DNA of 64,000 nt, taken from contig NZ_ML119088.1 in the NCBI RefSeq assembly GCF_003789055.1, positions 124,001 through 188,000 on the forward strand, given 5' to 3'. The notes under the pieces are model-generated. The model worked only from the letters and a program-made list of their open reading frames with translations. It ran no database searches and was not told the DNA's origin. This DNA is from Histidinibacterium lentulum (GTDB lineage: Bacteria; Pseudomonadota; Alphaproteobacteria; Rhodobacterales; Rhodobacteraceae). Position numbers and translations under genes: made by a program. Below are positions 52,722 to 59,039 of this stretch, piece after piece (the first letter of the stretch is position 1; each line of letters begins with the position of its first letter).

Positions 52722-53384
52722 TCAGAAAGCAAACGTCTCTTGCCGTTCGAACCCGGCGAGCACCGGAGCCGCGGCGTTGAAGGCATAGCGCCAGGTCACC
52801 GAGCCGTCGATGTTGTAGCCGATGCGCACGGTTCCGAGCCCGCCTTCCATGAAGACGGCGGCGATGCGTCCGCCCTCCTTCAGCTGGTCGGTGAGCGTGG
52901 CGGGGACGGTTTCCGCGCCGCCCTCGAGCAGGATCACATCGTAGGGCGCGCTGTCGCGCCAGCCCTCGGCGAGCGGGCCCTCGACGATGCCGGCGTTGTC
53001 GATTCCGCGCTCGGATAGCAGGCCCTGGGCCTCGGCGGCGCGATCGGCGTCGTCCTCGACACCCACGACGAAGTCGGCAAGCCGCGACAGGACCGCGGTG
53101 GAATAGCCGTAGCCGCAGCCGACATCGAGCACGAGGTCGGATGGGCCGACGTCGAGCCCGTCGAGCATCTTGGCGAAGGTCCGCGGCTCGAGCAGCACGC
53201 GCCCGCCGCCGAGGTCGAGGTTCTCCCCGACATAGGCCGCCTCGCGCAGGTCGTCGGGCACGAAAAGCTCCCTCGGTACGGTCAGCATGGCCTGAATGAT
53301 GGGGAATTTCGTGACATCGGACGGTCGGACCTGGGTGTCGACCATGGCGGTCCGGCGTTTGTCATAATCGGCCACGACGGTCAC
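52722..53384 (-). CDS. pcm: Protein-L-isoaspartate O-methyltransferase
   Basis: A 220-residue SAM-dependent repair methyltransferase. The family start MVDTQVRPSDVTKFPIIQAM, VPRELFVPDDLREAAYVGEN, LLEPRTFAKMLDGLD, the SAM loop VLDVGCGYGYSTAVLSRLAD, and VILLEGGAETVPATLTDQL are clear. The GTG at 53384 (with an upstream GGAG) gives the family-like 14-residue lead MTVVADYDKRRTAM; a GTG at 53375 or the ATG at 53345 are other options. It is first of the leftward pcm-tolC-popZ-like group. Confidence 0.9.
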   Translation of the reverse strand: MTVVADYDKRRTAMVDTQVRPSDVTKFPIIQAMLTVPRELFVPDDLREAAYVGENLDLGGGRVLLEPRTFAKMLDGLDVGPSDLVLDVGCGYGYSTAVLSRLADFVVGVEDDADRAAEAQGLLSERGIDNAGIVEGPLAEGWRDSAPYDVILLEGGAETVPATLTDQLKEGGRIAAVFMEGGLGTVRIGYNIDGSVTWRYAFNAAAPVLAGFERQETFAF

Positions 53385-53469
53385 GTCTCCGGCTGGTTGC
53401 AGGACTGGTGGTCCGGTGATGCCATAGCGGCCCGGACCGGGCAACTGACGATTGCCCGATCCCGCGGCC

Positions 53470-53498
53470 TTGCGGCGGATGCGGCACTCGGCTATGCG
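53470..53498 (+). promoter_or_regulatory. Host promoter of the original tRNA-Cys gene
   Basis: TTGCGG (53470-53475), 17 bases, TATGCG (53493-53498), ending 11 bases before the first base of the truncated tRNA copy at 53510, is a good fit for a tRNA promoter. After integration it no longer drives an intact tRNA but faces into the mobile element. A 7-bp inverted repeat CGGGCAA/TTGCCCG (53438-53444, 53452-53458) lies just upstream. Confidence 0.45.
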
Positions 53499-53503
53499 AT
53501 ATT

Positions 53504-53549
53504 GGCTCTGGCGAGTTGGCGGAGTGGTTACGCAGCGGATTGCAAATCC
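53504..53549 (+). repeat. Left attachment site (truncated tRNA-Cys 5' part)
   Basis: Identical over 46 bases to 63658-63703. It contains six bases upstream of the tRNA plus the tRNA's 5' acceptor strand, D arm, and anticodon stem-loop up to the 3' side of the stem (53510-53549). From 53550 the sequence diverges, so this copy lacks the variable arm, T arm and acceptor 3' strand and cannot make a tRNA. Confidence 0.9.
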
Positions 53550-53693
53550 CGTTGTTTTTCCACCGAAAACAGGGCGCAAGACGGAAATCGTTATCAGGAC
53601 AGACCGGGAACGGTCAGTGAACATGATAACCGATCTTCGGGCCACAAATCGCGCCCCGCACTCGCCCGCCATATCCGGCCAGATCACAAGCGC

Positions 53694-54044
53694 ATGTCCC
53701 GGGTTCTGGGCTACTCGTTGACGCTGGGGACGGCCGACGCATGGGCAGACTTCGCCACTCTGGCGGCCGTGCGGCTGTCCGAGCGCGAGCTGGCAGGGAT
53801 TGCTTGGGCCGCGATGTGCGCATTGCCCCGCCGCCTTTCCGAAGAGGTGGCACGTCTGGCGCTTCGCGGCGCTGGTGCGCCCTTGCCCCCGTTCCTGGGC
53901 GGCATGGCGGACGCCCGCTTCTGGGCATCGAGGGCAAGCCCTGCTGAGCGCAAGGCATACGCCCTCGCCGCCTACGAGGCGATGAGCCCTTCCGACCAAG
54001 CCGCCCTTTTTCGACACATCAGCGAATTGAAGGTGCCGGGATGA
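53694..54044 (+). CDS. Small phage-associated protein, family seen in Rhodobacterales prophages
   Basis: A 116-residue helical cytosolic protein. The pattern GAPLPPFLGGMADARFWASR followed by ASPAERKAYALAAYEAM and a terminal ALFRHI segment resembles a short protein often encoded near the left end of Rhodobacterales prophages; no function is assigned. It starts about 145 bases inside the left att site, first in a run of overlapping genes. Its 3' end overlaps the next gene (ATGA). Low-complexity sequence from 53550 to 53693 holds no other gene. Confidence 0.6.
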   Translation: MSRVLGYSLTLGTADAWADFATLAAVRLSERELAGIAWAAMCALPRRLSEEVARLALRGAGAPLPPFLGGMADARFWASRASPAERKAYALAAYEAMSPSDQAALFRHISELKVPG

Positions 54045-54271
54045 ACGAACATGAGCTTGACGAGCTGCTTACCTTTCACTGGCCGCGCGTGGTGCGGCGC
54101 GTGATGGGCGGGGATGCGGACGACTGGTGCAAGGGGTTTGTCCGCTCCATCGCCCACCAAGGCAAGCGGCGGAACTGGACCCCGAGCGCAAAGCAGGCGG
54201 CTTTGATGCGCCGCCTCGTGGCTGAGCTGGGCAGGGATGAGACGACGAACGGCGAGGTGGTGGAGGGATAA
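54041..54271 (+). CDS. Small phage-associated protein (76 aa)
   Basis: A 76-residue helical protein, pattern LTFHWPRVVRRVMGGDADDW and GKRRNWTPSAKQAALMRRLV, which is a common small prophage gene arrangement in this group but of unknown role; the second half resembles short DNA-binding or holin-associated families only weakly. The ATG overlaps the stop of the previous gene as ATGA, so both are translated together. A hairpin follows. Confidence 0.6.
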   Translation: MNEHELDELLTFHWPRVVRRVMGGDADDWCKGFVRSIAHQGKRRNWTPSAKQAALMRRLVAELGRDETTNGEVVEG

Positions 54272-54277
54272 AAAGTA

Positions 54278-54303
54278 AAGCCCGCCGGTGAGGCGGCGGG
54301 CTT
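54278..54303 (+). terminator. Hairpin after the first two element genes
   Basis: AAGCCCGCC (54278-54286) pairs with GGCGGGCTT (54295-54303), an eight-base loop between. It follows the stop at 54271 and could attenuate read-through from the captured host tRNA promoter. The rest of 54304-54663 has no gene I can support; it holds one further inverted repeat, GCGGGTT (54544-54550) with AACCCGC (54568-54574). Confidence 0.5.
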
Positions 54304-54663
54304 AGGCGGCGTTCGGCTTTCACGGGTTAGCCGGGGACGACGCCTCAACGTGCTACCGGGAAACGGGCCACAGCACAAGGGCAGCTATTCCGCGCAAGCG
54401 GTCTCCCCACGCCCTAAGGCCCCGCTGCCACCCTCAAGGCGGCGAACATGGGGGAGCGGACCGAGCCGAGGGAAAGGCAGGTCTGGCCTAAGCGGCGGCC
54501 CGGCTCCGGTGAGCAGGCAAGATCGCGGCGGTCAGGGCGGGAGGCGGGTTTTCAACCCCGCTACAGTAACCCGCTTTCTGACCGTCACAACGACCCTCAC
54601 CAATGAGCAGGGACAGAGAAGAGCAACGACTGAGCCGAGAGATACGCGCGAGAGGAATTTGAG

Positions 54664-54882
54664 ATGCGACCGAACACACGAACACACGAGCACGGCGCGA
54701 GGCGAGAGCCGCCAGCACGCGGCCTGCGTGATCGCCTGGACGACCTCGCCCGCCGCGTCTCGTCTCTCTCGCCCTGTCGTCACGATCCGGAACGCTACCA
54801 CGCGGAGAAGAGCGAGATTGCCTTCGAGCTGCGCAGCCTCGCCCGCCATGCCCACGCCACACCCGAAAGGATGCCGCGATGA
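54664..54882 (+). CDS. Small hypothetical element protein (72 aa)
   Basis: A 72-residue basic protein, His/Arg-rich, helical in its C-terminal half (LRDRLDDLARRVSSLS, YHAEKSEIAFELRSLARHA). The ATG at 54664 is preceded by GAGAGGAA. Immediately upstream, a 19-codon frame (54603-54662) ends one base before this ATG and might be a leader. No family was recognised. It overlaps the next gene by four bases, which supports both being real. Confidence 0.5.
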   Translation: MRPNTRTHEHGARREPPARGLRDRLDDLARRVSSLSPCRHDPERYHAEKSEIAFELRSLARHAHATPERMPR

Positions 54883-55121
54883 CCACGAAGGCCGAACTGT
54901 CCGAGCACGCCGCCGAAGCCGTTGGCGCCATGCTTCTCAGGTTTCAATCGCGCAGCGGGATGCCGCTCGATGTGCTGCTGGCCGGTGCCCATGCCCAGAT
55001 TGTCTCGATGATGCTGACCACGCACGGGGCGGAGACTGCCGCCGAGTGCTGCGAGCAGGTCGCCGCCCGCCTTCGTTCCCTTCCCAGCTTGGCCGACGCG
55101 GAGGTAGCCGGCCGCTGCTGA
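54879..55121 (+). CDS. Small hypothetical element protein (80 aa)
   Basis: An 80-residue helical protein (EAVGAMLLRFQSRSGMPLDV, GAHAQIVSMMLTTHGAETAA) with two Cys near the C-terminus (AECCEQVAAR). No family recognised. The start overlaps the stop of the upstream gene (ATGA). It ends about 80 bases before the terminase small subunit gene. Confidence 0.5.
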   Translation: MTTKAELSEHAAEAVGAMLLRFQSRSGMPLDVLLAGAHAQIVSMMLTTHGAETAAECCEQVAARLRSLPSLADAEVAGRC

Positions 55122-55141
55122 CGCGGGTCCTTCCTGACGCG

Positions 55142-55176
55142 CCGTATACGGGGGCGCTAGGCCCGACGTGTCGGGC
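55142..55176 (+). promoter_or_regulatory. Two palindromes ahead of the packaging genes
   Basis: CCGTATACGG (55142-55151) is a perfect 10-bp dyad; GCCCGAC (55161-55167) and GTCGGGC (55170-55176) form a 7-bp inverted repeat with a two-base centre. Both lie 30-60 bases upstream of the terminase small subunit start, where an operator for the packaging/capsid operon would be expected. No protein is assigned to them. Confidence 0.4.
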
Positions 55177-55204
55177 GGTGCAAAAAATCACGTAAGGGTA
55201 AAAG

Positions 55205-55705
55205 ATGATGAGGATTTTTTCCGAACTGCCCATGGAAGGCACCGCCGTGCACCGGATCGGCGGGAAAGACCTCTGCGACCTTCTCAACCTGACCTCCGGG
55301 GCGCTGACCGACCTGAAGAAGCGCGAGATCGCCGTCCACCTTGGCCGCGACTCTTATGACCTCGAAGAGACCGTCCGCCGCTATGTCACCCACCTTCGCA
55401 GCACCGCCGCGCGCTGGGGCGATCCCGAGCAGGTTCCCCAGCTGACGGCGGAGAAGGCGAGGCTTGCCAAGGAACAGGCCGACGCCCAGGCGCTGAAGAA
55501 TGCCAAGATGCGCGGCGAGCTGGTGGAGGCATCCGAGGTGGAGAACACGTGGGCGGACGTTCTGCGCCAGCTGCGCGCCCGGCTGCTGGCGATCCCGTCA
55601 CGCCTCCGGGCCGATCTTCCCGGCCTCGATGCCGCGACCGTGGCCGCGATTGACCGGGCCTTGCGGGACACCCTCTCGGAGATCGCCGCCGATGACCACG
55701 CTTGA
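55205..55705 (+). CDS. Terminase small subunit (Nu1-like)
   Basis: A 166-residue DNA-packaging protein. The N-terminal winged-helix-like part (VHRIGGKDLCDLLNLTSGAL, LTDLKKREIAVHLGRDSYDL) recognises the packaging site, and the central coiled coil LTAEKARLAKEQADAQALKN followed by RGELVEASEVENTWADVLRQ is typical of Nu1-type small terminases. The stop overlaps the large-subunit start by 14 bases. Presence of a matching small subunit suggests that the element directs packaging to its own DNA. Confidence 0.85.
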   Translation: MMRIFSELPMEGTAVHRIGGKDLCDLLNLTSGALTDLKKREIAVHLGRDSYDLEETVRRYVTHLRSTAARWGDPEQVPQLTAEKARLAKEQADAQALKNAKMRGELVEASEVENTWADVLRQLRARLLAIPSRLRADLPGLDAATVAAIDRALRDTLSEIAADDHA

Positions 55706-57470
55706 AGCCGTCCGGGTCCGGGCGCTGCGCGCGCTGATCCCGCCGCCCAGGCTGCGCCTGTCGGAGTGGATCGAGTCCAGCGTGATCCTTCCCGAGGGCG
55801 TGAGCGCGCAGCCCGGCCCTGTCCGCCTCTGGCCCTTCCAGCGTGAGATTGCCGACGCCATCGGAGACCCCACCATCGAGCGTGTTACCCTGGTCAAGCC
55901 GGTGCGCGTCGGCTTCACCACGCTGTTGACCTCCGCCGTCGCATCCTTCGTGGCAAACGAGCCCGCGCCGATCCTCTGCCTTCTACCGGCGGAGGCGGAC
56001 TGCCGTGACTACATCGTGAGCGACGTGGAGCCGATCTTCTCCGCCTCGCCCGCCGTGGCCGATGCCCTGGGCGACGACCGCGAAGAGGGGGGGCGAAACA
56101 CGCTGCTTTCCCGGCGCTTCCCTGGAGGATCGCTGAAGGTGGTGGCGGCCCGCGCGCCCCGGAACCTGCGAAGGCACAACGTCCGCGTCCTTTTCATCGA
56201 CGAGGCGGACGGCATGGAAGCCACGGCGGAGGGAAGCCCGATCCTGCTGGCCGAACGCCGCACCCTGTCTTTCCCGGACAGGAAGATCGTCCTGGGAAGC
56301 ACCCCCGTCCACGAGGACACGAGCCACGTCTTGCGGGCCTATGCGCAGTCCGACGCGCGCATCTTCGAGGTGCCTTGCCCCGAGTGCGGCGCCTTCTCGG
56401 AGATCCTTTGGGAAGCCATCGTCTGGGATGATCGGCGCCCCGAGACGGCGCGATGGGCCTGTCCACATTGCCGGGCGGAGATCGAAGAGCGCCACAAGCC
56501 CGGCATCGTGGCAAGGGGTGCGTGGCGCGCGACCCGTCCAGAGGTGCAGGGGCACGCGGGCTTCCGGCTGAATGCCCTGGTTAGCCTGCACACGAACGCG
56601 AGCTGGGCGAAGCTGGCCGCCGAATTCATCGCCGCAAAGGACGACACAAGCACCCTTCAGACCTTCGTCAACACGATTCTCGGACAAGCCTGGAAGGGCG
56701 GCGGCGAGGAACTGGACGAAAGCGCGCTTGCCGCTCGTGGCGAGGACTGGGGCCTGAATGCGGTGCCGCAAGAGGTGCTGGCCCTGACCGCCGGGTGCGA
56801 CGTGCAACACGACCGGATCGAGGCCACGCTGATCGGCTGGGGCGAGGACGGCACCGCCTTCATTCTGGGGCATCGCATCGTCTGGGGTGCCTGGGATGAC
56901 GAGGGCACCTGGACGGAACTCGACGCCCTGCTGAAACAGACATACCCGCACACCCTGGGCGGGCGGATCGGCCTCGATGCCGTGGCCATCGACGCGGGCG
57001 ACGGCACGACCATGCACGCGGTCACGGCTTTTGCGATGCCGCGCGCCCGTCGCAAGGTGGTGGCGATCAAGGGCGCTCCCGGCAACCGGCCACTGATCGA
57101 GCGCGCGGGCTCGAAGACGAAGACCGGGGCGCGCCTCTGGATCGTGGGGGCGGACACCGGCAAGGCCCTGATCTATGGCCGCCTGTCCCGCGGCGCATCC
57201 GTCCGCCTCTCCGCCGATCTTCCGCCGGTATGGCTGGAACAGCTGGCAAGCGAACGGGTGGTGCTGCGCTACCGGCGCGGGCAGCCCGTGCGAAGCTTCG
57301 AGCGCATCCCCGGCCGCCGGGCGGAGGCCCTGGACTGCGCCGTCTATGGCTTCGCCGCGCGCAACATCGTGAACCCCGACTGGGAACGCCGCCGGGCCGA
57401 GCTGTCGCTGAAGCACGCCCCAGACACCCGACTGGCGCCGAAACTGGCCTCCGACTGGATGAAGCGATGA
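55692..57470 (+). CDS. Terminase large subunit (GpA family)
   Basis: A 592-residue packaging motor and nuclease. The deviant Walker A of the GpA family, KPVRVGFTT, is at residues 69-77; Walker B reads LFIDEADGM (about 167-175); a zinc ribbon is formed by CPEC (229-232) and CPHC (257-260). The C-terminal nuclease domain includes LTAGCDVQHDRIEATLIGWG and LDAVAIDAGDGTT, with the Asp residues expected for metal binding. All core parts are there, so the motor looks functional. The ATG at 55692 overlaps the small subunit. About 1.5 kb of unrelated cassette separates it from the portal gene. Confidence 0.93.
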   Translation: MTTLEAVRVRALRALIPPPRLRLSEWIESSVILPEGVSAQPGPVRLWPFQREIADAIGDPTIERVTLVKPVRVGFTTLLTSAVASFVANEPAPILCLLPAEADCRDYIVSDVEPIFSASPAVADALGDDREEGGRNTLLSRRFPGGSLKVVAARAPRNLRRHNVRVLFIDEADGMEATAEGSPILLAERRTLSFPDRKIVLGSTPVHEDTSHVLRAYAQSDARIFEVPCPECGAFSEILWEAIVWDDRRPETARWACPHCRAEIEERHKPGIVARGAWRATRPEVQGHAGFRLNALVSLHTNASWAKLAAEFIAAKDDTSTLQTFVNTILGQAWKGGGEELDESALAARGEDWGLNAVPQEVLALTAGCDVQHDRIEATLIGWGEDGTAFILGHRIVWGAWDDEGTWTELDALLKQTYPHTLGGRIGLDAVAIDAGDGTTMHAVTAFAMPRARRKVVAIKGAPGNRPLIERAGSKTKTGARLWIVGADTGKALIYGRLSRGASVRLSADLPPVWLEQLASERVVLRYRRGQPVRSFERIPGRRAEALDCAVYGFAARNIVNPDWERRRAELSLKHAPDTRLAPKLASDWMKR

Positions 57471-57577
57471 CGAAAGGGCAGGGCCGCGCCCGTCTCTCCG
57501 ACGAAGCGGCCCCCGTTACTCGGAGAGTGGGCAAACCCCGAGACCGCGCGGCTCCACTTGGCGGGGCGCGGCGCGGA

Positions 57578-57778
57578 TCAATTCCAGCTAAGGACCGCCT
57601 GCGCCAATCCCTCGCAAATTGGCCCCGCCATGCGCGGTTCACAGGTATAGACCCCGCCCGGCCCGGGCGGCCCGACTTGCTCCTCGAACCACTGCACCGC
57701 GGCTTCGCTGATCGGGTGCAGCATCACAATTGTCCCATGGTCCGCGACCTCGACGTGATCGCTGAGGGTTTCCGTCAT
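57578..57778 (-). CDS. Small hypothetical protein with the Xre gene
   Basis: A 66-residue acidic protein (VADHGTIVMLHPISEAAVQW, FEEQVGPPGPGGVYTCEPRM) with no recognised family. It overlaps the stop of the leftward Xre gene as ATGA, which supports its being real and co-expressed. Small acidic proteins beside Xre regulators may be antirepressors or partners; this is an inference from position alone. Confidence 0.5.
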   Translation of the reverse strand: MTETLSDHVEVADHGTIVMLHPISEAAVQWFEEQVGPPGPGGVYTCEPRMAGPICEGLAQAVLSWN

Positions 57779-58023
57779 GTCCGGTCCCGCAACCGCACCC
57801 CAGGCCCGCCGCCGTTCGGCTCGATGAACTGAACCCCGGCGGCTTCGAGGGCGGCGCGGATTGCTGAAAGTGCCGCAGGAGACGGCGACGGCGAGCCCGA
57901 ACCCTCAGCCCGCTTCACGGTCATAGAGGAGACCGTGGCAGCTTCCGCCAGCTTGGACTGCGACCATCCGAGCAACGCGCGGGCGGCCCTAAGCTGACTT
58001 TCCGAAATTGGCTCTTGTTCCAA
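57775..58023 (-). CDS. Xre-family helix-turn-helix regulator
   Basis: An 82-residue DNA-binding protein. Residues 8-42, ESQLRAARALLGWSQSKLAE followed by AATVSSMTVKRAEG, form the Xre HTH; a short C-terminal part (AALSAIRAALEAAGVQFIEP) is common to phage repressor-like and 'IPTLxRxLExaGvxf' regulators. The start is TTG at 58023, chosen because it directly adjoins the operator and yields a normal HTH protein; no ATG fits. It is divergent from the 84-aa gene at 58080 across a 56-base interval with an inverted repeat, so autoregulation is likely. Confidence 0.85.
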   Translation of the reverse strand: MEQEPISESQLRAARALLGWSQSKLAEAATVSSMTVKRAEGSGSPSPSPAALSAIRAALEAAGVQFIEPNGGGPGVRLRDRT

Positions 58024-58027
58024 AATA

Positions 58028-58044
58028 GAACATTCCCTATGTTC
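58028..58044. promoter_or_regulatory. Operator candidate GAACAT-N5-ATGTTC
   Basis: A perfect 6-bp inverted repeat with a 5-base centre in the interval between the divergent Xre gene and the gene at 58080. A third half-site GTTC lies at 58017-58020, seven bases from the first GAAC. Most likely the Xre binding site. GTTC-N7 spacing also recalls alphaproteobacterial LexA boxes, though those are direct repeats. Confidence 0.5.
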
Positions 58045-58079
58045 CCTTTTAGACCATACCACAACCGGAGATCGCGACA

Positions 58080-58334
58080 ATGGCCAAGCTTCCACCCCTT
58101 GAGGTGCCCCAGATGGAAGGCATCAATTATCCCGATCCGATCTTCGACACGGCGATCCGGGGCGATTCCGACCACGCCCTTTTCCAGATTCTTCGTCTCG
58201 CCCGGATCGGGACGGCTGCCTCGATGACAGAGGCGAATATCAAGCTGACGCCTGACGACTTCGGCGCGCTCTGCGACGCAATGGGCCGCATTGCCGCGAA
58301 CGGTCTTCTGCACTGGGGAGGCACAAGGCAATGA
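58080..58334 (+). CDS. Hypothetical protein divergent from Xre (84 aa)
   Basis: An 84-residue acidic soluble protein (MAKLPPLEVPQMEGINYPDP, LFQILRLARIGTAASMTEAN, MGRIAANGLLHWGGTRQ). A GGAG precedes the ATG. No family was recognised. Divergence from a repressor-type gene across an operator suggests that it is the first gene controlled by Xre in this cassette. Its stop overlaps a 38-codon frame (ATGA). Confidence 0.5.
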   Translation: MAKLPPLEVPQMEGINYPDPIFDTAIRGDSDHALFQILRLARIGTAASMTEANIKLTPDDFGALCDAMGRIAANGLLHWGGTRQ

Positions 58335-58447
58335 GCGCAGCCCTGACTGCCCGTCGCGCCAAGCTGTTCTGCGTGAACCTCAACAGGCGCTGCGCCCCGC
58401 GCCTCTCGTGGCGCGGCCGTAAGCCGATCCGGTTTCGGGCTAACTGA
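58331..58447 (+). CDS. Possible 38-aa basic peptide
   Basis: A short frame starting in the stop of the preceding gene (ATGA) and encoding a highly basic peptide with Arg/Lys and three aromatic residues (RRAKLFCVNLNRRCAPRLSW). The overlap is the only support; it may be fortuitous. Confidence 0.25.
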   Translation: MSAALTARRAKLFCVNLNRRCAPRLSWRGRKPIRFRAN

Positions 58448-58459
58448 GGGGATTCACTT

Positions 58460-58490
58460 GACACCCCGCATTCGTGCGGTGCAGGGTGTC
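58460..58490 (+). promoter_or_regulatory. Stem-loop with TTCG tetraloop overlapping a TTGACA box
   Basis: GACACC (58460-58465) and GGTGTC (58485-58490) enclose CCGCA (58466-58470) and TGCGG (58475-58479) around the tetraloop TTCG. The 5' arm contains TTGACA (58458-58463) at its edge, with no good -10 17 bases on. It lies 25 bases ahead of the 174-aa gene. It may be an operator for a promoter there, or an RNA hairpin acting on translation or termination. Confidence 0.4.
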
Positions 58491-58514
58491 GGATGATACC
58501 CAAGGGGGCCAGTC

Positions 58515-59039
58515 ATGCGTCGATCCCACCTTCTGCTTTGTGCCGATATTGAACTCGCAAGGTTCAAGGTTCTGCGGACACGGGGGCAGCTGCCCCTCAT
58601 GAGTGGCTGCGTCGATGATGCGGATTCGCGTGGAGCAACCTACAGTCTCGATGACGCCTTTCGGCTTCGCTTGCTTCTCGACGTCATTGGGCAGGATGAC
58701 GACCTGCCGGCCGTCCCCCCCGCGAAAGCCGCTGGTCTAATCGACAATGCGCTGACGTGGATCGTTGGCAATGGCTTGCCGCACCCGCTGGAAGCGCGGG
58801 AAGGGCCGGACCTTTGGGTCGGGGTGGCCGTGATCGAAAGCGGGCAGTCGGATGCTCGCTACCGCTTCAGCAATTGGTTTGCGGGCAGCCTCACAGAACT
58901 CCCTGTTTTCATCGAGCGCGCCGAGTCCGAGGCGTTCGGGGATGCGGCTGTTCGGATCGTGATCGTCAATGCATCGCGCGCGGCGCGCCTTGTGCGCAAG
59001 CGGGCGCTCCGCCTCGGACTGCCTGAGGCCGAAGAATGA
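58515..59039 (+). CDS. Hypothetical protein upstream of portal (174 aa)
   Basis: A 174-residue protein. The first 70 residues (LARFKVLRTRGQLPLMSGCV, YSLDDAFRLRLLLDVIGQ) look like a MerR-type winged helix of phage-associated proteins; the remaining part is an alpha/beta domain (GPDLWVGVAVIESGQSDARY, AAVRIVIVNASRAARLVRKR). I do not recognise the family. It overlaps the portal start (ATGA), so it is co-translated with the head genes. It may be an accessory gene with a role in packaging control, or a cargo gene. Confidence 0.6.
   Translation: MRRSHLLLCADIELARFKVLRTRGQLPLMSGCVDDADSRGATYSLDDAFRLRLLLDVIGQDDDLPAVPPAKAAGLIDNALTWIVGNGLPHPLEAREGPDLWVGVAVIESGQSDARYRFSNWFAGSLTELPVFIERAESEAFGDAAVRIVIVNASRAARLVRKRALRLGLPEAEE

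Noticed and set aside
49796-52780. A rightward 994-codon open frame over the PopZ-like and TolC genes
   Set aside because: GC-rich third-position shadow of two recognisable leftward genes; no domain pattern is visible in it.
53510-53549. A second functional tRNA-Cys gene
   Set aside because: It lacks the variable arm, T arm, 3' acceptor strand and CCA; sequence after 53549 is unrelated to a tRNA.
54350-55195. A rightward 281-codon open frame in the left part of the element
   Set aside because: It covers a gene-poor region and two overlapped small genes in other frames; composition is Arg/Thr/Ser-rich and no ribosome binding site is present.
57230-57832. A rightward frame continuing past the terminase gene into the Xre region
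   Set aside because: It overlaps the antisense Xre and 66-aa genes, and its translation shows no family pattern.
58028-58044. A canonical LexA box
   Set aside because: The alphaproteobacterial box is a GTTC-N7-GTTC direct repeat; here the sites are inverted, so an Xre operator is the better reading.
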